From: Desulfovibrio desulfuricans
GTDB lineage: Bacteria; Desulfobacterota; Desulfovibrionia; Desulfovibrionales; Desulfovibrionaceae
Reading direction: 5' to 3'
NCBI RefSeq assembly: GCF_024460775.1
Contig: NZ_JANFYZ010000009.1
Location: forward strand, 33,715-97,714
DNA length: 64,000 nucleotides
In this document: positions 38,018 to 46,519 of the stretch, in pieces
Numbering within the stretch: position 1 is the stretch's first letter
Layout: the number at the start of each line of letters is the position of its first letter
Made by a program: the position numbers and the translations under genes
The notes under the pieces: model-generated
Told to the model about the DNA's origin: nothing
Database searches by the model: none
The model's input: only the letters and a program-made list of their open reading frames with translations

Positions 38018-38821
38018 ATGCAATTTTTTTTCAGCCGCCTTGGCTTCATCCTGGCCGTCATGCTGCTGACCGCAGCCCTGCCGCAATCCCTTTACGCTCA
38101 GCAAACGGATAACACGCTTGAAACAATAAAAAAGTCAGGAGTTATCTCCATTGCTGTTCCACAGGACTTCCCCCCATTTGGTTCTGTGGGCGCAGATATG
38201 CAGCCTGTGGGTTACGACATTGATACTGCCCGGCTTATTGCAAAAAGCCTGGGCGTCAAGGTGAAGCTTGTGCCGGTTACCAGCACAAACCGCATTCCTT
38301 ACCTTACCACAGGCAAGGTTGATCTGGTCATTTCCTCACTGGGCAAAAACGCCGAGCGCGAGAAAGCCATAGACTTTTCAGCGGCCTACGCGCCTTTCTT
38401 TAATGGCGTCTTTGGCCCCGCGGATCTCAATGTCGCCACGGCAGAAGAACTGGCGGGCAAGACCATTGCGGTGACCCGTGGCGCTGTTGAGGACATGGAA
38501 CTGACCAAGATTGCGCCCGCTTCCACAGAAATCCGCCGGTTTGAGGACAACAGCTCGACCATCGCCGCCTACCTTTCCGGCCAGGTGCAGATGGTTGCCA
38601 CAGGCAACGTTGTGGCGGCTTCCATCAACGGACAAAATCCTGCCAAAAAGCTGGAAGTCAAATTCCTCATCAAAAACTCGCCCTGCTACATCGGGCTGAA
38701 CAAAAACCAGCCGGAACTGCAAAAGGCAGTGGACGACATTATCACCCAGGCCAAGAAGGACGGGCAGCTTGAAGCCATTGCGCAAACATGGCTGCACACC
38801 TCTCTGCCGAAGGATTTTTAA
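38018..38821 (+). CDS. ABC transporter periplasmic substrate-binding protein (amino-acid/ureide type)
   Basis: A 267-residue family 3 (SBP_bac_3) binding protein with a signal peptide (LGFILAVMLLTAALPQSLYA, cleavage near QSLYA-QQ). The mature protein shows ISIAVPQDFPPFGSVG, GYDIDTARLIAKSLGV, and the TTGKVDLVISSLGKNAEREK signature typical of polar amino-acid binding proteins. Its position upstream of two permeases, an ATPase and AllE/AllC-like genes suggests it binds allantoate or a related ureide; that is inference. Start ATG 38018; the leader is AT-rich and carries operator-like sequences. Confidence 0.88.
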   Translation: MQFFFSRLGFILAVMLLTAALPQSLYAQQTDNTLETIKKSGVISIAVPQDFPPFGSVGADMQPVGYDIDTARLIAKSLGVKVKLVPVTSTNRIPYLTTGKVDLVISSLGKNAEREKAIDFSAAYAPFFNGVFGPADLNVATAEELAGKTIAVTRGAVEDMELTKIAPASTEIRRFEDNSSTIAAYLSGQVQMVATGNVVAASINGQNPAKKLEVKFLIKNSPCYIGLNKNQPELQKAVDDIITQAKKDGQLEAIAQTWLHTSLPKDF

Positions 38822-39018
38822 AATTTTTCTGCCTAGTTGCCAAAAAGGGTAGAGAGGAACACCGTGCTTACCAACTCTTTACCGGTAAGACCACAAGGTT
38901 ATAGCGGCAAGATTCGGATGCGGCAACCACGCAAGACTGCAAAATAGAGGATTTGCCGCAGCAGCCAGGACGTATGGAGGCGGTCGCCAGAGAGCGACCT
39001 CCAGTTAGGGGAACAGCC
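38822..39018. other. 197-base gap between binding-protein and permease genes
   Basis: No gene is visible. It contains the operator-like GGTAAGACC at 38884-38892 within TTACCGGTAA, and an imperfect hairpin GGTCGC/GCGACC near 38985-39000, just before the permease ribosome binding site. Confidence 0.5.
38884..38892 (+). promoter_or_regulatory. second probable GntR site
   Basis: GGTAAGACC is the exact reverse complement of the GGTCTTACC at 37949-37957. It is embedded in the perfect palindrome TTACCGGTAA (38879-38888). A second promoter for the permease part of the operon may lie here. Confidence 0.5.
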
Positions 39019-39687
39019 ATGGCCTATCAGTTTACCTTCGAGCCCATTGCGGCAAACTGGCCATTGCTGGTTCAGGGGGCGGCACTGACGCTGGCCCTCA
39101 CGGCGGTCAGCGCCACGGTGGGCCTTGCCGTGGGCATTTTGGGAGCGGTTTCGCGCGAGTGGCGGTTACCTTTTTTGCACTCGTTTTTTACCGCCTATGT
39201 GGAATGCGTCCGCAACACGCCCTTTATTGTGCAGTTGTACTTCATATACTTCGGCCTGCCCGCCCTTGGGGTGCGGCTGAACGGATGGGAAGCCTCCGTG
39301 CTGGCAATGGTCGTCAACCTTGGCGCATACTCGACCGAGATCGTCCGGGCTGGCGTGGCGGCTGTGCCCAAGGGCCTGATTGAAGCCGCAGACTCCCTGG
39401 CCATGAGCCGTTGGCAGTGCCTGCGCCACGTGATCCTGCGCCCGGCGCTCAAAACCGTGTGGCCCGCCCTGTGCAGCCAGATTGTCATTGTCATGTTGGG
39501 GTCTTCGGTATGTTCGCAGATCGCCGCCGAGGAGCTGACCTTTGAGGCCAACCTGATCCAGAGCCGCACGTTCCGCGCCTTTGAGGTCTACCTCGCCAGC
39601 ACGCTCATGTACCTTGCCCTGGCCATCGCCGTGCGCAAGAGCCTGCATGCCTTTGGCAAGCACTATATCCGCAGGGGGCGTGCATGA
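39019..39687 (+). CDS. ABC transporter permease, HisMQ type (first)
   Basis: A 222-residue permease of the polar amino-acid family with about five helices. The HEQRTP-like segment is visible as ECVRNTPFIVQLYFIYFGLP near residue 55, and the cytoplasmic EAA loop as YSTEIVRAGVAAVPKGLIEAADSL-like sequence. Start ATG 39019 is supported by AGGGGA 6 bases upstream. It overlaps the second permease by 4 bases (ATGA). Confidence 0.9.
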   Translation: MAYQFTFEPIAANWPLLVQGAALTLALTAVSATVGLAVGILGAVSREWRLPFLHSFFTAYVECVRNTPFIVQLYFIYFGLPALGVRLNGWEASVLAMVVNLGAYSTEIVRAGVAAVPKGLIEAADSLAMSRWQCLRHVILRPALKTVWPALCSQIVIVMLGSSVCSQIAAEELTFEANLIQSRTFRAFEVYLASTLMYLALAIAVRKSLHAFGKHYIRRGRA

Positions 39688-40340
39688 TCAGCTTCTCTAT
39701 CTGGGACATGGTGCGCCATCTGCTTACGGGCGCTGGCTGGACAATCGTTCTGTCTGTCATCGCTTTCGCGCTTGGCGGCGTCATGGGCCTTATTGTGCTT
39801 TTTGTGCGCATTTCGCCCAAGGCCCAGCTGCGTGCCCTGGCCATGATGTATATTGAGTTTTTTCAGGATACGCCGCTGCTTATGCAGTTTTTTCTTATCT
39901 TTTTCGGACTGGCCCTGTTTGGCGTGGATATTTCGCCCCTGGCCGCCGCTACGCTGGGCCTTACGTTCTTTACCAGCGCGTACCTTGCTGAAATCTGGCG
40001 CGGATGCGTTGAGGCGCTGCCCAAGGGTCAATGGGAGGCATCGGCGTGCCTTGCCATGAACCGTTACGAGCAGCTGCGTCACGTCATTCTGCCCCAGGCC
40101 TTGCGCATAGCCATCCCCCCGACTGTGGGCTTTTCAGTACAGGTCGTCAAAGGAACAGCCGTAGCCTCGATCATCGGCCTTGTGGAAATAACCAAAACCG
40201 GAACCATGATCGCCAACGCAACCTTCAGGCCGCTGCTGGTCTACGGCCTTGTGGCTGCGGGTTATTTTCTCATGTGCTATCCGCTGTCGGCCTTTGCCCG
40301 TCGCATCGAAAGGAGGCTCCATGTCGCTGGTCGTCGTTGA
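39684..40340 (+). CDS. ABC transporter permease, HisMQ type (second)
   Basis: A 218-residue permease paralogous to its neighbour. It has IEFFQDTPLLMQFFLIFFG at the family P-x-x-x-Q site and the EAA loop AEIWRGCVEALPKGQWEAS. The two form the heterodimeric channel. It overlaps the upstream permease by 4 bases and the ATPase gene by 20 bases, so translation is tightly coupled. Confidence 0.9.
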   Translation: MISFSIWDMVRHLLTGAGWTIVLSVIAFALGGVMGLIVLFVRISPKAQLRALAMMYIEFFQDTPLLMQFFLIFFGLALFGVDISPLAAATLGLTFFTSAYLAEIWRGCVEALPKGQWEASACLAMNRYEQLRHVILPQALRIAIPPTVGFSVQVVKGTAVASIIGLVEITKTGTMIANATFRPLLVYGLVAAGYFLMCYPLSAFARRIERRLHVAGRR

Positions 40341-41049
40341 TGAGCTGCACAAGCAGTTCGGTGAAACCAAGGTTCTGCGCGGGGTCAACCTCACGGTGGA
40401 AGAAGGCGACGTTGTGGCCGTCATTGGCCGCAGCGGGTCTGGCAAGAGCACGTTTCTGCGCATTCTCAACGGGCTGGAAACCTTTGATGCGGGTTTTGTG
40501 AAGATTGACGGCGACCGCGTCCGGGGGCTGGAAAACGACTTGCGCCCTCTCCGGCTCAAGGTGGGCATGGTCTTTCAGCAGTTCAACCTCTTTCCCCACC
40601 TTACGGCGGGGGAAAACGTCATGCTGGCCCCGCGCATTGTCAAAAAAGAACCGGAGGCCGAGGTGCGGGAGCTTGCCGCAGAAATGCTCGCACGGGTGGG
40701 CCTTGCCGACAAGTTCAACGCCTTTCCCGATCAGTTGTCTGGCGGGCAGCAGCAGCGGGTGGCCATTGCCCGTGCGCTTGCCATGCGCCCCAAGATGTTG
40801 CTGTGCGATGAAATAACCTCCGCCCTTGATCCCGAGCTGGTGGGCGAGGTTCTTGAAGTTGTGCGCAAGCTTGCGGCGGAAGGCATGACCCTGATCATGG
40901 TCACTCACGAAATGCGCTTTGCGCGCGAAGTAGGCAATAAACTGGTGTTCATGCACCAGGGCAAGGTTCACGAGGCCGGGGCCCCCAAGGCGCTTTTTGC
41001 CAAGCCCGGCACTCCGGAACTGGCTTCGTTCATCCAGACGGTGAACTGA
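40321..41049 (+). CDS. ABC transporter ATP-binding protein, polar amino-acid type
   Basis: A 242-residue ATPase. Walker A GRSGSGKST, the Q-loop MVFQQFNLFPH, signature LSGGQQQR, Walker B MLLCDEITSALDP and the switch histidine in MVTHEM are all present. It powers the transporter formed by the preceding genes. Start ATG 40321 (MSLVVVDE) has AAAGGAGG-like sequence upstream inside the permease gene. Confidence 0.95.
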   Translation: MSLVVVDELHKQFGETKVLRGVNLTVEEGDVVAVIGRSGSGKSTFLRILNGLETFDAGFVKIDGDRVRGLENDLRPLRLKVGMVFQQFNLFPHLTAGENVMLAPRIVKKEPEAEVRELAAEMLARVGLADKFNAFPDQLSGGQQQRVAIARALAMRPKMLLCDEITSALDPELVGEVLEVVRKLAAEGMTLIMVTHEMRFAREVGNKLVFMHQGKVHEAGAPKALFAKPGTPELASFIQTVN

Positions 41050-41169
41050 GCATTATGGGCAATTTATCGAAAATTGCTCCGGCGTCCGCCCATGCGAACG
41101 CCCGTTGCGGAGACCGGCGCGCTGTGCCCGGTCTGGGCAAACAAAACTAAATCTGCTCGAGGAGGAAAC

Positions 41170-41940
41170 ATGGCTTATCCAGAGGGTTTGCTGAAAACAC
41201 GGGCGGTCATCCGGCCCGGCGAATACGCGGTCATTCCGCCGGAAGGTCGGGTGCGCAACGTCATACCCGGCATTGAGGGCTGCAACATGTCCATCATTGC
41301 CTCCCCAAAACTGGGTGCGAGTTTTGTGCAGTATGTGGGCACAGCCCTGCCCGGCGGGGGCACGGTCGCCCCCTTTGCGCAGGAGCCGGGCGTGGAGGCC
41401 TTTTTATATGTCATGGACGGCTCTGGCGCGCTGACCGCAGCCACCTGCGGGCAAAAGCACGCTCTGGCCCCCGGCGGCTACGTGTTTGCACCCGCGGGCA
41501 AAGGCCTTGAGTTTACCAACACCACCAATGCCCCGGTGCGCTTCCTGCTCTACAAGCAGCGCTACATCGCCCTGCCCGGCCACGAGGCCGAAGCAGTATT
41601 CGGCAATACCGCAACAATGGAAGAGCGTATCTACGAAGACATGGCCAACGTGTTTATCCGCGATCTGCTGCCCACCCACCTGGGCTTTGACATGAACATG
41701 CACACCCTCAGCTTTGACCCCGCGGGCTGCCATCCATTTGTGGAAACCCATGTGCAGGAGCACGGGGCCTATATGCTGGAAGGCGAAGGCATCTATCTGC
41801 TGGGGGCCGAGTGGATTCAGGTGCAGAAGGAAGACTTCATTTTCTTTGGTCCCTACACGCCCCAGGCAGTGTACGCCACTGGCAGGGGACGGCTTACCTA
41901 CATCTATTCCAAAGACTGCAACCGCGACGTGGCCCTCTAG
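41170..41940 (+). CDS. allE: (S)-ureidoglycine aminohydrolase AllE
   Basis: A 256-residue bicupin. The enzyme converts (S)-ureidoglycine to (S)-ureidoglycolate and ammonia, one step after allantoate amidohydrolase. The metal site in the C-terminal cupin is seen as ETHVQEHG (about 191-198, Glu and two His) with a Gln in PYTPQAVYATG. The N-terminal cupin lacks a full metal set, as expected for this family. Start ATG 41170 has GGAGG 5 bases upstream. It follows the ABC ATPase by 120 bases and precedes the IlvC-like gene. Confidence 0.88.
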   Translation: MAYPEGLLKTRAVIRPGEYAVIPPEGRVRNVIPGIEGCNMSIIASPKLGASFVQYVGTALPGGGTVAPFAQEPGVEAFLYVMDGSGALTAATCGQKHALAPGGYVFAPAGKGLEFTNTTNAPVRFLLYKQRYIALPGHEAEAVFGNTATMEERIYEDMANVFIRDLLPTHLGFDMNMHTLSFDPAGCHPFVETHVQEHGAYMLEGEGIYLLGAEWIQVQKEDFIFFGPYTPQAVYATGRGRLTYIYSKDCNRDVAL

Positions 41941-41968
41941 CCTCCCGCTTTTTCAACAAGGATATACC

Positions 41969-42961
41969 ATGTCACAGTTTGGTGAAATTTACAGGGACGA
42001 AGACGTTGATATTTCCGTGCTGCACGGCAAGACCATTGCCATCATCGGTTACGGCAGCCAGGGCAAGGCACAAGGCAAAAGCCTGCGCGACAGCGGCATC
42101 AACGTTATTGTGGGCGTAGGCGACAGAACCGTGCACAACAGCTGGAAGGACGCCGAGGCCGACGGCTTTGCCGTGTACGACATCGAGGAGGCCGTAAAAA
42201 AGGCGGATATCGTCCATATTCTGCTGCAAGACCCGGCCCAGCCCGCCGTGTACTATTCTTCCATCCACGCCCACCTGCGCCCCGGCCAGACCCTCAGCTT
42301 TGCGCACGGTTTTGCCATCCTCTACGGCACCATCAAACCGCCCAAGGACGTGGATGTCATCCTGTTTGTGCCCAACGGCCCCGGCCCGGTGGTGCGCCGC
42401 AAGTTCAAGGAAGGTTCGGGCATCTACGGCGCGGTGGCCGTTGATCAGGACGTCAGCGGCCATGCCGCCGCCACTGCCCTTGCCATTGCCAAAGGCGTGG
42501 GCAGCACCCGCGTGGGCACCATCAAGCTCTCGTTCCAGCACGAAACCGAGGGCGACAATTTTGAAGAACAGGTGCTCTACGGCGGGGCCATCCAGCTCAT
42601 GCGCTCCATCTACAAGGTCATGACTGATAACGGCTATCCGGCTTCCTTCGCCTATGCCAAGGCCGTGCGCTCCATCCGCTCCATCATTGACGATATTGAT
42701 GAAGTGGGCGTGGAAGAATACCTCACGCGGCGGGCCAGCCGCACCTGTGAATTTGCCGTGCGCACATCCGGCCCGCGCGTCATCAACGAAGACGCCATCC
42801 AGCAGATTTTTGAAGAAACGGAAAAAGGCATCTTTGCCCGTAACTGGCTGAATGAATTCAATCTGGGCATGCCCACCCTCAACCGCATGCGCCGCACCTG
42901 GGCCGATTCGGACATGGAGCGCACAGGCAAGCTGTTCCGCGACAAATTCGGCATGTCATAG
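41969..42961 (+). CDS. IlvC-like (ketol-acid reductoisomerase homologue) with altered active site
   Basis: A 330-residue homologue of class I ketol-acid reductoisomerase. The Rossmann domain is intact (AIIGYGSQGKAQGKSLRDSG), and the loop with Arg53 and Ser58 is suited to a nucleotide phosphate. His113 in FAHGF and the first-domain metal residues Asp196 and Glu200 (ETEGDNFEE) remain. However, the catalytic lysine of the KARI motif PKGPG is replaced by Asn136 (PNGPG). The two glutamates of the second metal site (ECLHE in KARI) are replaced by Lys231 and Ser235. True KARI activity is therefore unlikely. Its place between AllE and the amidohydrolase suggests an NAD(P)-dependent step in ureide breakdown, perhaps on ureidoglycolate. 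Other ilv genes are absent. Start ATG 41969 has AAGGA upstream. Confidence 0.85.
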   Translation: MSQFGEIYRDEDVDISVLHGKTIAIIGYGSQGKAQGKSLRDSGINVIVGVGDRTVHNSWKDAEADGFAVYDIEEAVKKADIVHILLQDPAQPAVYYSSIHAHLRPGQTLSFAHGFAILYGTIKPPKDVDVILFVPNGPGPVVRRKFKEGSGIYGAVAVDQDVSGHAAATALAIAKGVGSTRVGTIKLSFQHETEGDNFEEQVLYGGAIQLMRSIYKVMTDNGYPASFAYAKAVRSIRSIIDDIDEVGVEEYLTRRASRTCEFAVRTSGPRVINEDAIQQIFEETEKGIFARNWLNEFNLGMPTLNRMRRTWADSDMERTGKLFRDKFGMS

Positions 42962-43054
42962 GCTTTTTCCGCCGCTGGCGGGATGTGCCTGCGGGCACGG
43001 GCTGGCAGCCCGTGCCCCCGCCGGATGAATAGAGCCTGAACCAAGGGAGAAGGC

Positions 43055-44290
43055 ATGAACTCTGTGCGTGTAGACAAAGCGCGGCTGCAAAACCGCATGG
43101 AAGCAATATCTGCATTCGGGGCAACTGCGGGCGGCGGCGTCACCCGGCTGGCCCTGTCCGATGCAGACAAAGACGCCCGGCAGCAACTCAGCGCATGGCT
43201 GAAGGAGCTGGACTGTGAAATCCATGTGGACGGCATGGGCAACATCTTTGCCGTGCTGCCGGGCAAGGACAGAAGCCTGCCCCCGGTTATGACAGGCTCT
43301 CACGGCGATTCCCAGCCGCTCGGCGGACGTTTTGACGGCATGCTGGGCGTTGTGGCTGGCGTGGAGGTTGTGAGCGCCCTGCGCGAAGCGGGCGTAACCC
43401 TGTTGCGCGATCTGGTGGTGGCCGACTGGACCAACGAGGAAGGTTCCCGCTTCACCCCCGGCTGCTCCGGCTCCGGAGTATGGGCTGGCAAGCTGGCGCA
43501 ACAAGATATGTACGCCCTCAAAGACCAGCAAGGCCTTACCCTTGGCGGGGAGCTTGCACGCATCGGCTTCCGGGGCGATTCCAGTTATTTCCCCCGCCCT
43601 GTACATGCGGTCTTTGAACTGCACATAGAACAGGGGCCTGTGCTGGAAGAGAAAAGCATCCCCATCGGCATACCACAGGGCATTGTGTGCCTGCGCTGGT
43701 ACAATGTGCGCGTGCAGGGCGTGCCGAACCATGCCGGGCCAACGCCCATGACCAGCAGGCACGATGCCATATACGCCTTTTCGCTCATGGCGGCGCGCAT
43801 CTTTGAGATCGCCCGCAGTTCCGGCCAGGTGGTTGCCACTGTAGGCGAAGTGCATGCTTCGCCCAACTCGCGCAACGTCATTGCCGGGGATGTGCAGTTC
43901 ACCATCGACGTGCGCGGCTGGGACGAAGCCGCCACAGATGATGTGTGCCAACGCATCGAGGCCGCGCTGGCAGAGGCCGCGCAGCAGGCGGGGTGTGAGG
44001 TTACGCCCGAACGCATCTGGCAGGTTTCGCGCGTGCCCTTTGACCAGCGCCTGCGCGGAATGGTGCGCGAGGCCGCGACCAACCTTGGCCTGCCCTGCCT
44101 GGACATGGTCTCCGGAGCATCGCACGACATGATCTATATTGCCCAGGTTGCGCCGGGAGCCATGATATTTGTGCCCAGTATGGGGGGACGCAGCCATGCC
44201 GAGGTAGAAAATACCTCGTGGGAAGACTGCGCGGCAGGCGCTGACGTGCTGTTGCACTGCCTGATGCGCGCGGGCAACGAGCCCGGCTAA
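43055..44290 (+). CDS. allC: M20-family amidohydrolase, probable allantoate amidohydrolase
   Basis: A 411-residue Zn-dependent hydrolase of the hydantoinase/carbamoylase group. Metal and catalytic residues are visible: His83 in GSHGDSQPLG, Asp94 in GGRFDG, the Glu pair in WTNEEGSRF (128-129), His190 in ELHIEQGPVLE, and the C-terminal GASHDM and GRSHAEVE motifs. Members cleave allantoate or N-carbamoyl amino acids. Next to AllE the allantoate role is most likely, giving ureidoglycine, CO2 and ammonia. N-carbamoyl-amino-acid hydrolase remains possible. Start ATG 43055 has GGGAGA-type sequence upstream. It is the last gene of the operon. Confidence 0.82.
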   Translation: MNSVRVDKARLQNRMEAISAFGATAGGGVTRLALSDADKDARQQLSAWLKELDCEIHVDGMGNIFAVLPGKDRSLPPVMTGSHGDSQPLGGRFDGMLGVVAGVEVVSALREAGVTLLRDLVVADWTNEEGSRFTPGCSGSGVWAGKLAQQDMYALKDQQGLTLGGELARIGFRGDSSYFPRPVHAVFELHIEQGPVLEEKSIPIGIPQGIVCLRWYNVRVQGVPNHAGPTPMTSRHDAIYAFSLMAARIFEIARSSGQVVATVGEVHASPNSRNVIAGDVQFTIDVRGWDEAATDDVCQRIEAALAEAAQQAGCEVTPERIWQVSRVPFDQRLRGMVREAATNLGLPCLDMVSGASHDMIYIAQVAPGAMIFVPSMGGRSHAEVENTSWEDCAAGADVLLHCLMRAGNEPG

Positions 44291-44317
44291 GGCAATTTCA
44301 AGCCACAAAATTTTACG

Positions 44318-44340
44318 GGGGAGGGGTCTATCTCCTCCCC
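44318..44340 (+). terminator. hairpin after the allantoate operon
   Basis: GGGGAGG / CCTCCCC with a 9-base loop, about 30 bases after the stop. No T-run, so termination strength is doubtful. Confidence 0.4.
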
Positions 44341-44505
44341 TGCGCCCTCGCATCTTCATTTCTGCCGCAAGTCATTCAGGGATATTTCTGCCAGAATGGA
44401 AACGACCTCCCCCTGCCCCAAGAGGCGCATTGCCCAGCAAGGCTTTGCCGTGTATGCTTGCCGCTCGCCGAACAGCTTCGGCAGGAACCCGCGTAAAGGA
44501 CTACA

Positions 44506-44976
44506 ATGCAGAAAGTGACCATTCATACTGACGGCTCATGTCTGGGCAATCCCGGCCCCGGCGGCTGGGCCGCCGTACTCAAACTTGATGATCAGGACTA
44601 CCGCAAGGAATTTGCCGGAGGCTACAAGCTGACCACCAACAATCGCATGGAAATCCTGGCGGTTGTGGAAGCCCTCAGCCAGTTGCAAAGCCCCTGCGAA
44701 GTCGAGCTCTACTCCGACTCAAAATACGTGTGCGACAGCATTGAGAAGCGCTGGGTCTGGGGCTGGCAGAAAAAGGGCTGGATCAAGAGCGACAAAAAAC
44801 CCGCCCTCAATGTGGATCTGTGGAAACGCCTGCTTCCCCTGCTTTCCACCCACAAGGTGCGTATGCGCTGGCTGAAAGGCCATGCCGGGCACCCTGAAAA
44901 CGAACGTTGCGACGTTCTGGCCCGCGCAGAAGCTGGCCGCAGGGATCTGCCCCCCGACACGGGCTATAATCCCTAG
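44506..44976 (+). CDS. rnhA: ribonuclease HI
   Basis: A 156-residue RNase HI that removes RNA from RNA-DNA hybrids. The active-site acids are in place: Asp9 (IHTDGSCLGNPG), Glu49 (NNRMEI), Asp71 (LYSDSKYV) and Asp136 (NERCDVLAR), with the loop His in KGHAGH. The basic protrusion (VWGWQKKGWIKSDKK) is present, as in the E. coli enzyme. Monocistronic by spacing (215 bases before, 103 after). Confidence 0.96.
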   Translation: MQKVTIHTDGSCLGNPGPGGWAAVLKLDDQDYRKEFAGGYKLTTNNRMEILAVVEALSQLQSPCEVELYSDSKYVCDSIEKRWVWGWQKKGWIKSDKKPALNVDLWKRLLPLLSTHKVRMRWLKGHAGHPENERCDVLARAEAGRRDLPPDTGYNP

Positions 44977-45079
44977 CCACGACAAATCTCCGTTTTTGCC
45001 CTTGCGGGCGTACCCGCAGGGGCGCACAACTACTTGACTGCTCCGCATTTCAGCTTCCGGCAGTACCAACCCCACCAGC

Positions 45080-46060
45080 ATGACAGCAACTTCCCCTGAT
45101 ACCGCACTCACACTCGCAAGCCTCTGGCATTCCCTTGGCTGGCCTTTGCTGCGTCTGCTGCTGGGGCTGGCGGTGGGTTTGCTTGTGGCAAACCTGCTGG
45201 AGGCCCTGCGCTGGACGCGCCATCTTGCCCGGCTTGCCGCGCCTCTGGCCCAGGCCGCCCATCTGCGCGAAGTTGCGGGCGCGAGTTTTTCGCTGGCCTT
45301 TGTGTCCCCCGCCGCCGCCAACGGCCTGCTTTCAGATAGCCACAATCTGGGCGAGCTTTCGAGCAACGAACTTATGCTGGCAAACCTGTTCAACAGCCTG
45401 CCAGCCTATCTTGTGCACACGCCCACCATTTTTCTGCTCACATGGCCGGTACTGGGCACTCCTGCTCTTGTATACGTGGGGCTTACATTTATTGCCGCCG
45501 CTGGGCGCACGGGTTTTACCGTTGTACTTTCACGCTGGCTGCTGCCGCCGCCTCCGCCGGGCTGTATTGCCTGCCAGAACATCAAGCAGGCGGGCACCTC
45601 CTGGCGCGATGCCCTGAACAAGGCCTGGCGGCGCTTTTTGCGGCGTCTTCCCAAACTGGTGTACTTCACGGCACCCATTTACGTGCTTATGTTCTGCATG
45701 CAGCGCTATGGCTATTTTGCGCTGGCAGAGGCATGGCTCGCCGATCACATGGGCTGGCTCTCATTTTTGAAGCCGCAGGCCATGGGCATAATTGTGCTGC
45801 ATCTTGCGGCGGAGCTTGGCGCGGCACTCGGCGCTGCGGGCAGCGTGCTGCAAACTGGCGGGCTTTCGCCGCGCGATGTGGTGCTGGCCCTCATGGTGGG
45901 CAATATCCTTTCCACACCCATGCGGGCCATACGCCACCAGTTGCCATCCTATGCGGGCTTTTTCCGCCCGGCGCTGGCCCTGCGGCTTATCCTCGCCAAT
46001 CAGGGGCTGCGGGCCGCCAGTATGACTGTTGTGACCCTCGTTTACTACTTCTGCACATAA
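45080..46060 (+). CDS. nucleoside-recognition (Gate domain)-like membrane protein
   Basis: A 326-residue polytopic protein with about eight helices and two internally similar halves. The conserved segments (ANGLLSDSHNLGELSSNELMLANL, NSLPAYLVHTP) resemble Gate/SpmAB-like membrane proteins found in anaerobes and archaea, whose transport role is not known. A cysteine pair CIAC sits in the central loop. It is followed 9 bases later by the C_GCAxxG_C_C gene, and then by the ThiS-like gene, so the three likely form one unit. Confidence 0.6.
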   Translation: MTATSPDTALTLASLWHSLGWPLLRLLLGLAVGLLVANLLEALRWTRHLARLAAPLAQAAHLREVAGASFSLAFVSPAAANGLLSDSHNLGELSSNELMLANLFNSLPAYLVHTPTIFLLTWPVLGTPALVYVGLTFIAAAGRTGFTVVLSRWLLPPPPPGCIACQNIKQAGTSWRDALNKAWRRFLRRLPKLVYFTAPIYVLMFCMQRYGYFALAEAWLADHMGWLSFLKPQAMGIIVLHLAAELGAALGAAGSVLQTGGLSPRDVVLALMVGNILSTPMRAIRHQLPSYAGFFRPALALRLILANQGLRAASMTVVTLVYYFCT

Positions 46061-46069
46061 GGACAAAAC

Positions 46070-46510
46070 ATGAGCACCCTTCCTGAACTTGAAGAAGTGC
46101 AAGAAGACTTCAACATGGGTATTATCTGCGCCCAGCAGGTGCTGGCTCACTTTGCCGACAGGCTTGGCCTGACAGAAGAAACAGCCCTGCGCATTGCCTC
46201 GGCCTTCGGCTCCGGCATGGGCAAGGCTGAAGTGTGCGGCTGTGTTTCCGGCTCGCTCATGGTGCTAGGCATGCTGCATGGCCCAAGCGGCCCTTGTTCG
46301 CGCCCGCAAAAGGACGCCTTTTACGCCCGGCGCGATGCCTTTACCGGGGCTTTTGCCAAGGCTCACGGCAGCTTGCAATGCCGGGGAGTTCTGGGGCATG
46401 ACATTACCACGCCCGAGGGCATGGCCGCTGTCAAACAGAACAATCTTTTCATCAAAACCTGTGCGCCGCTGGTTTGCCACACCTGCGCGCTGCTCGAAGA
46501 ATACCTCTAG
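46070..46510 (+). CDS. C_GCAxxG_C_C family redox-type protein
   Basis: A 146-residue cysteine-rich protein of the C_GCAxxG_C_C family. Cysteines are at 20 (IICAQQVL), 56 and 58 (EVCGCVSG) and 76 (GPCSRP), with others at the C-terminus (CRG, CAPLVCHTCALL). The glycine-rich GSGMGKAEVCGC core is characteristic. The family is linked to redox or metal handling but has no proven function. Overlaps in spacing with the gene before and the ThiS-like gene after (9 bases each). Confidence 0.8.
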   Translation: MSTLPELEEVQEDFNMGIICAQQVLAHFADRLGLTEETALRIASAFGSGMGKAEVCGCVSGSLMVLGMLHGPSGPCSRPQKDAFYARRDAFTGAFAKAHGSLQCRGVLGHDITTPEGMAAVKQNNLFIKTCAPLVCHTCALLEEYL

Positions 46511-46519
46511 GAGTATTGC

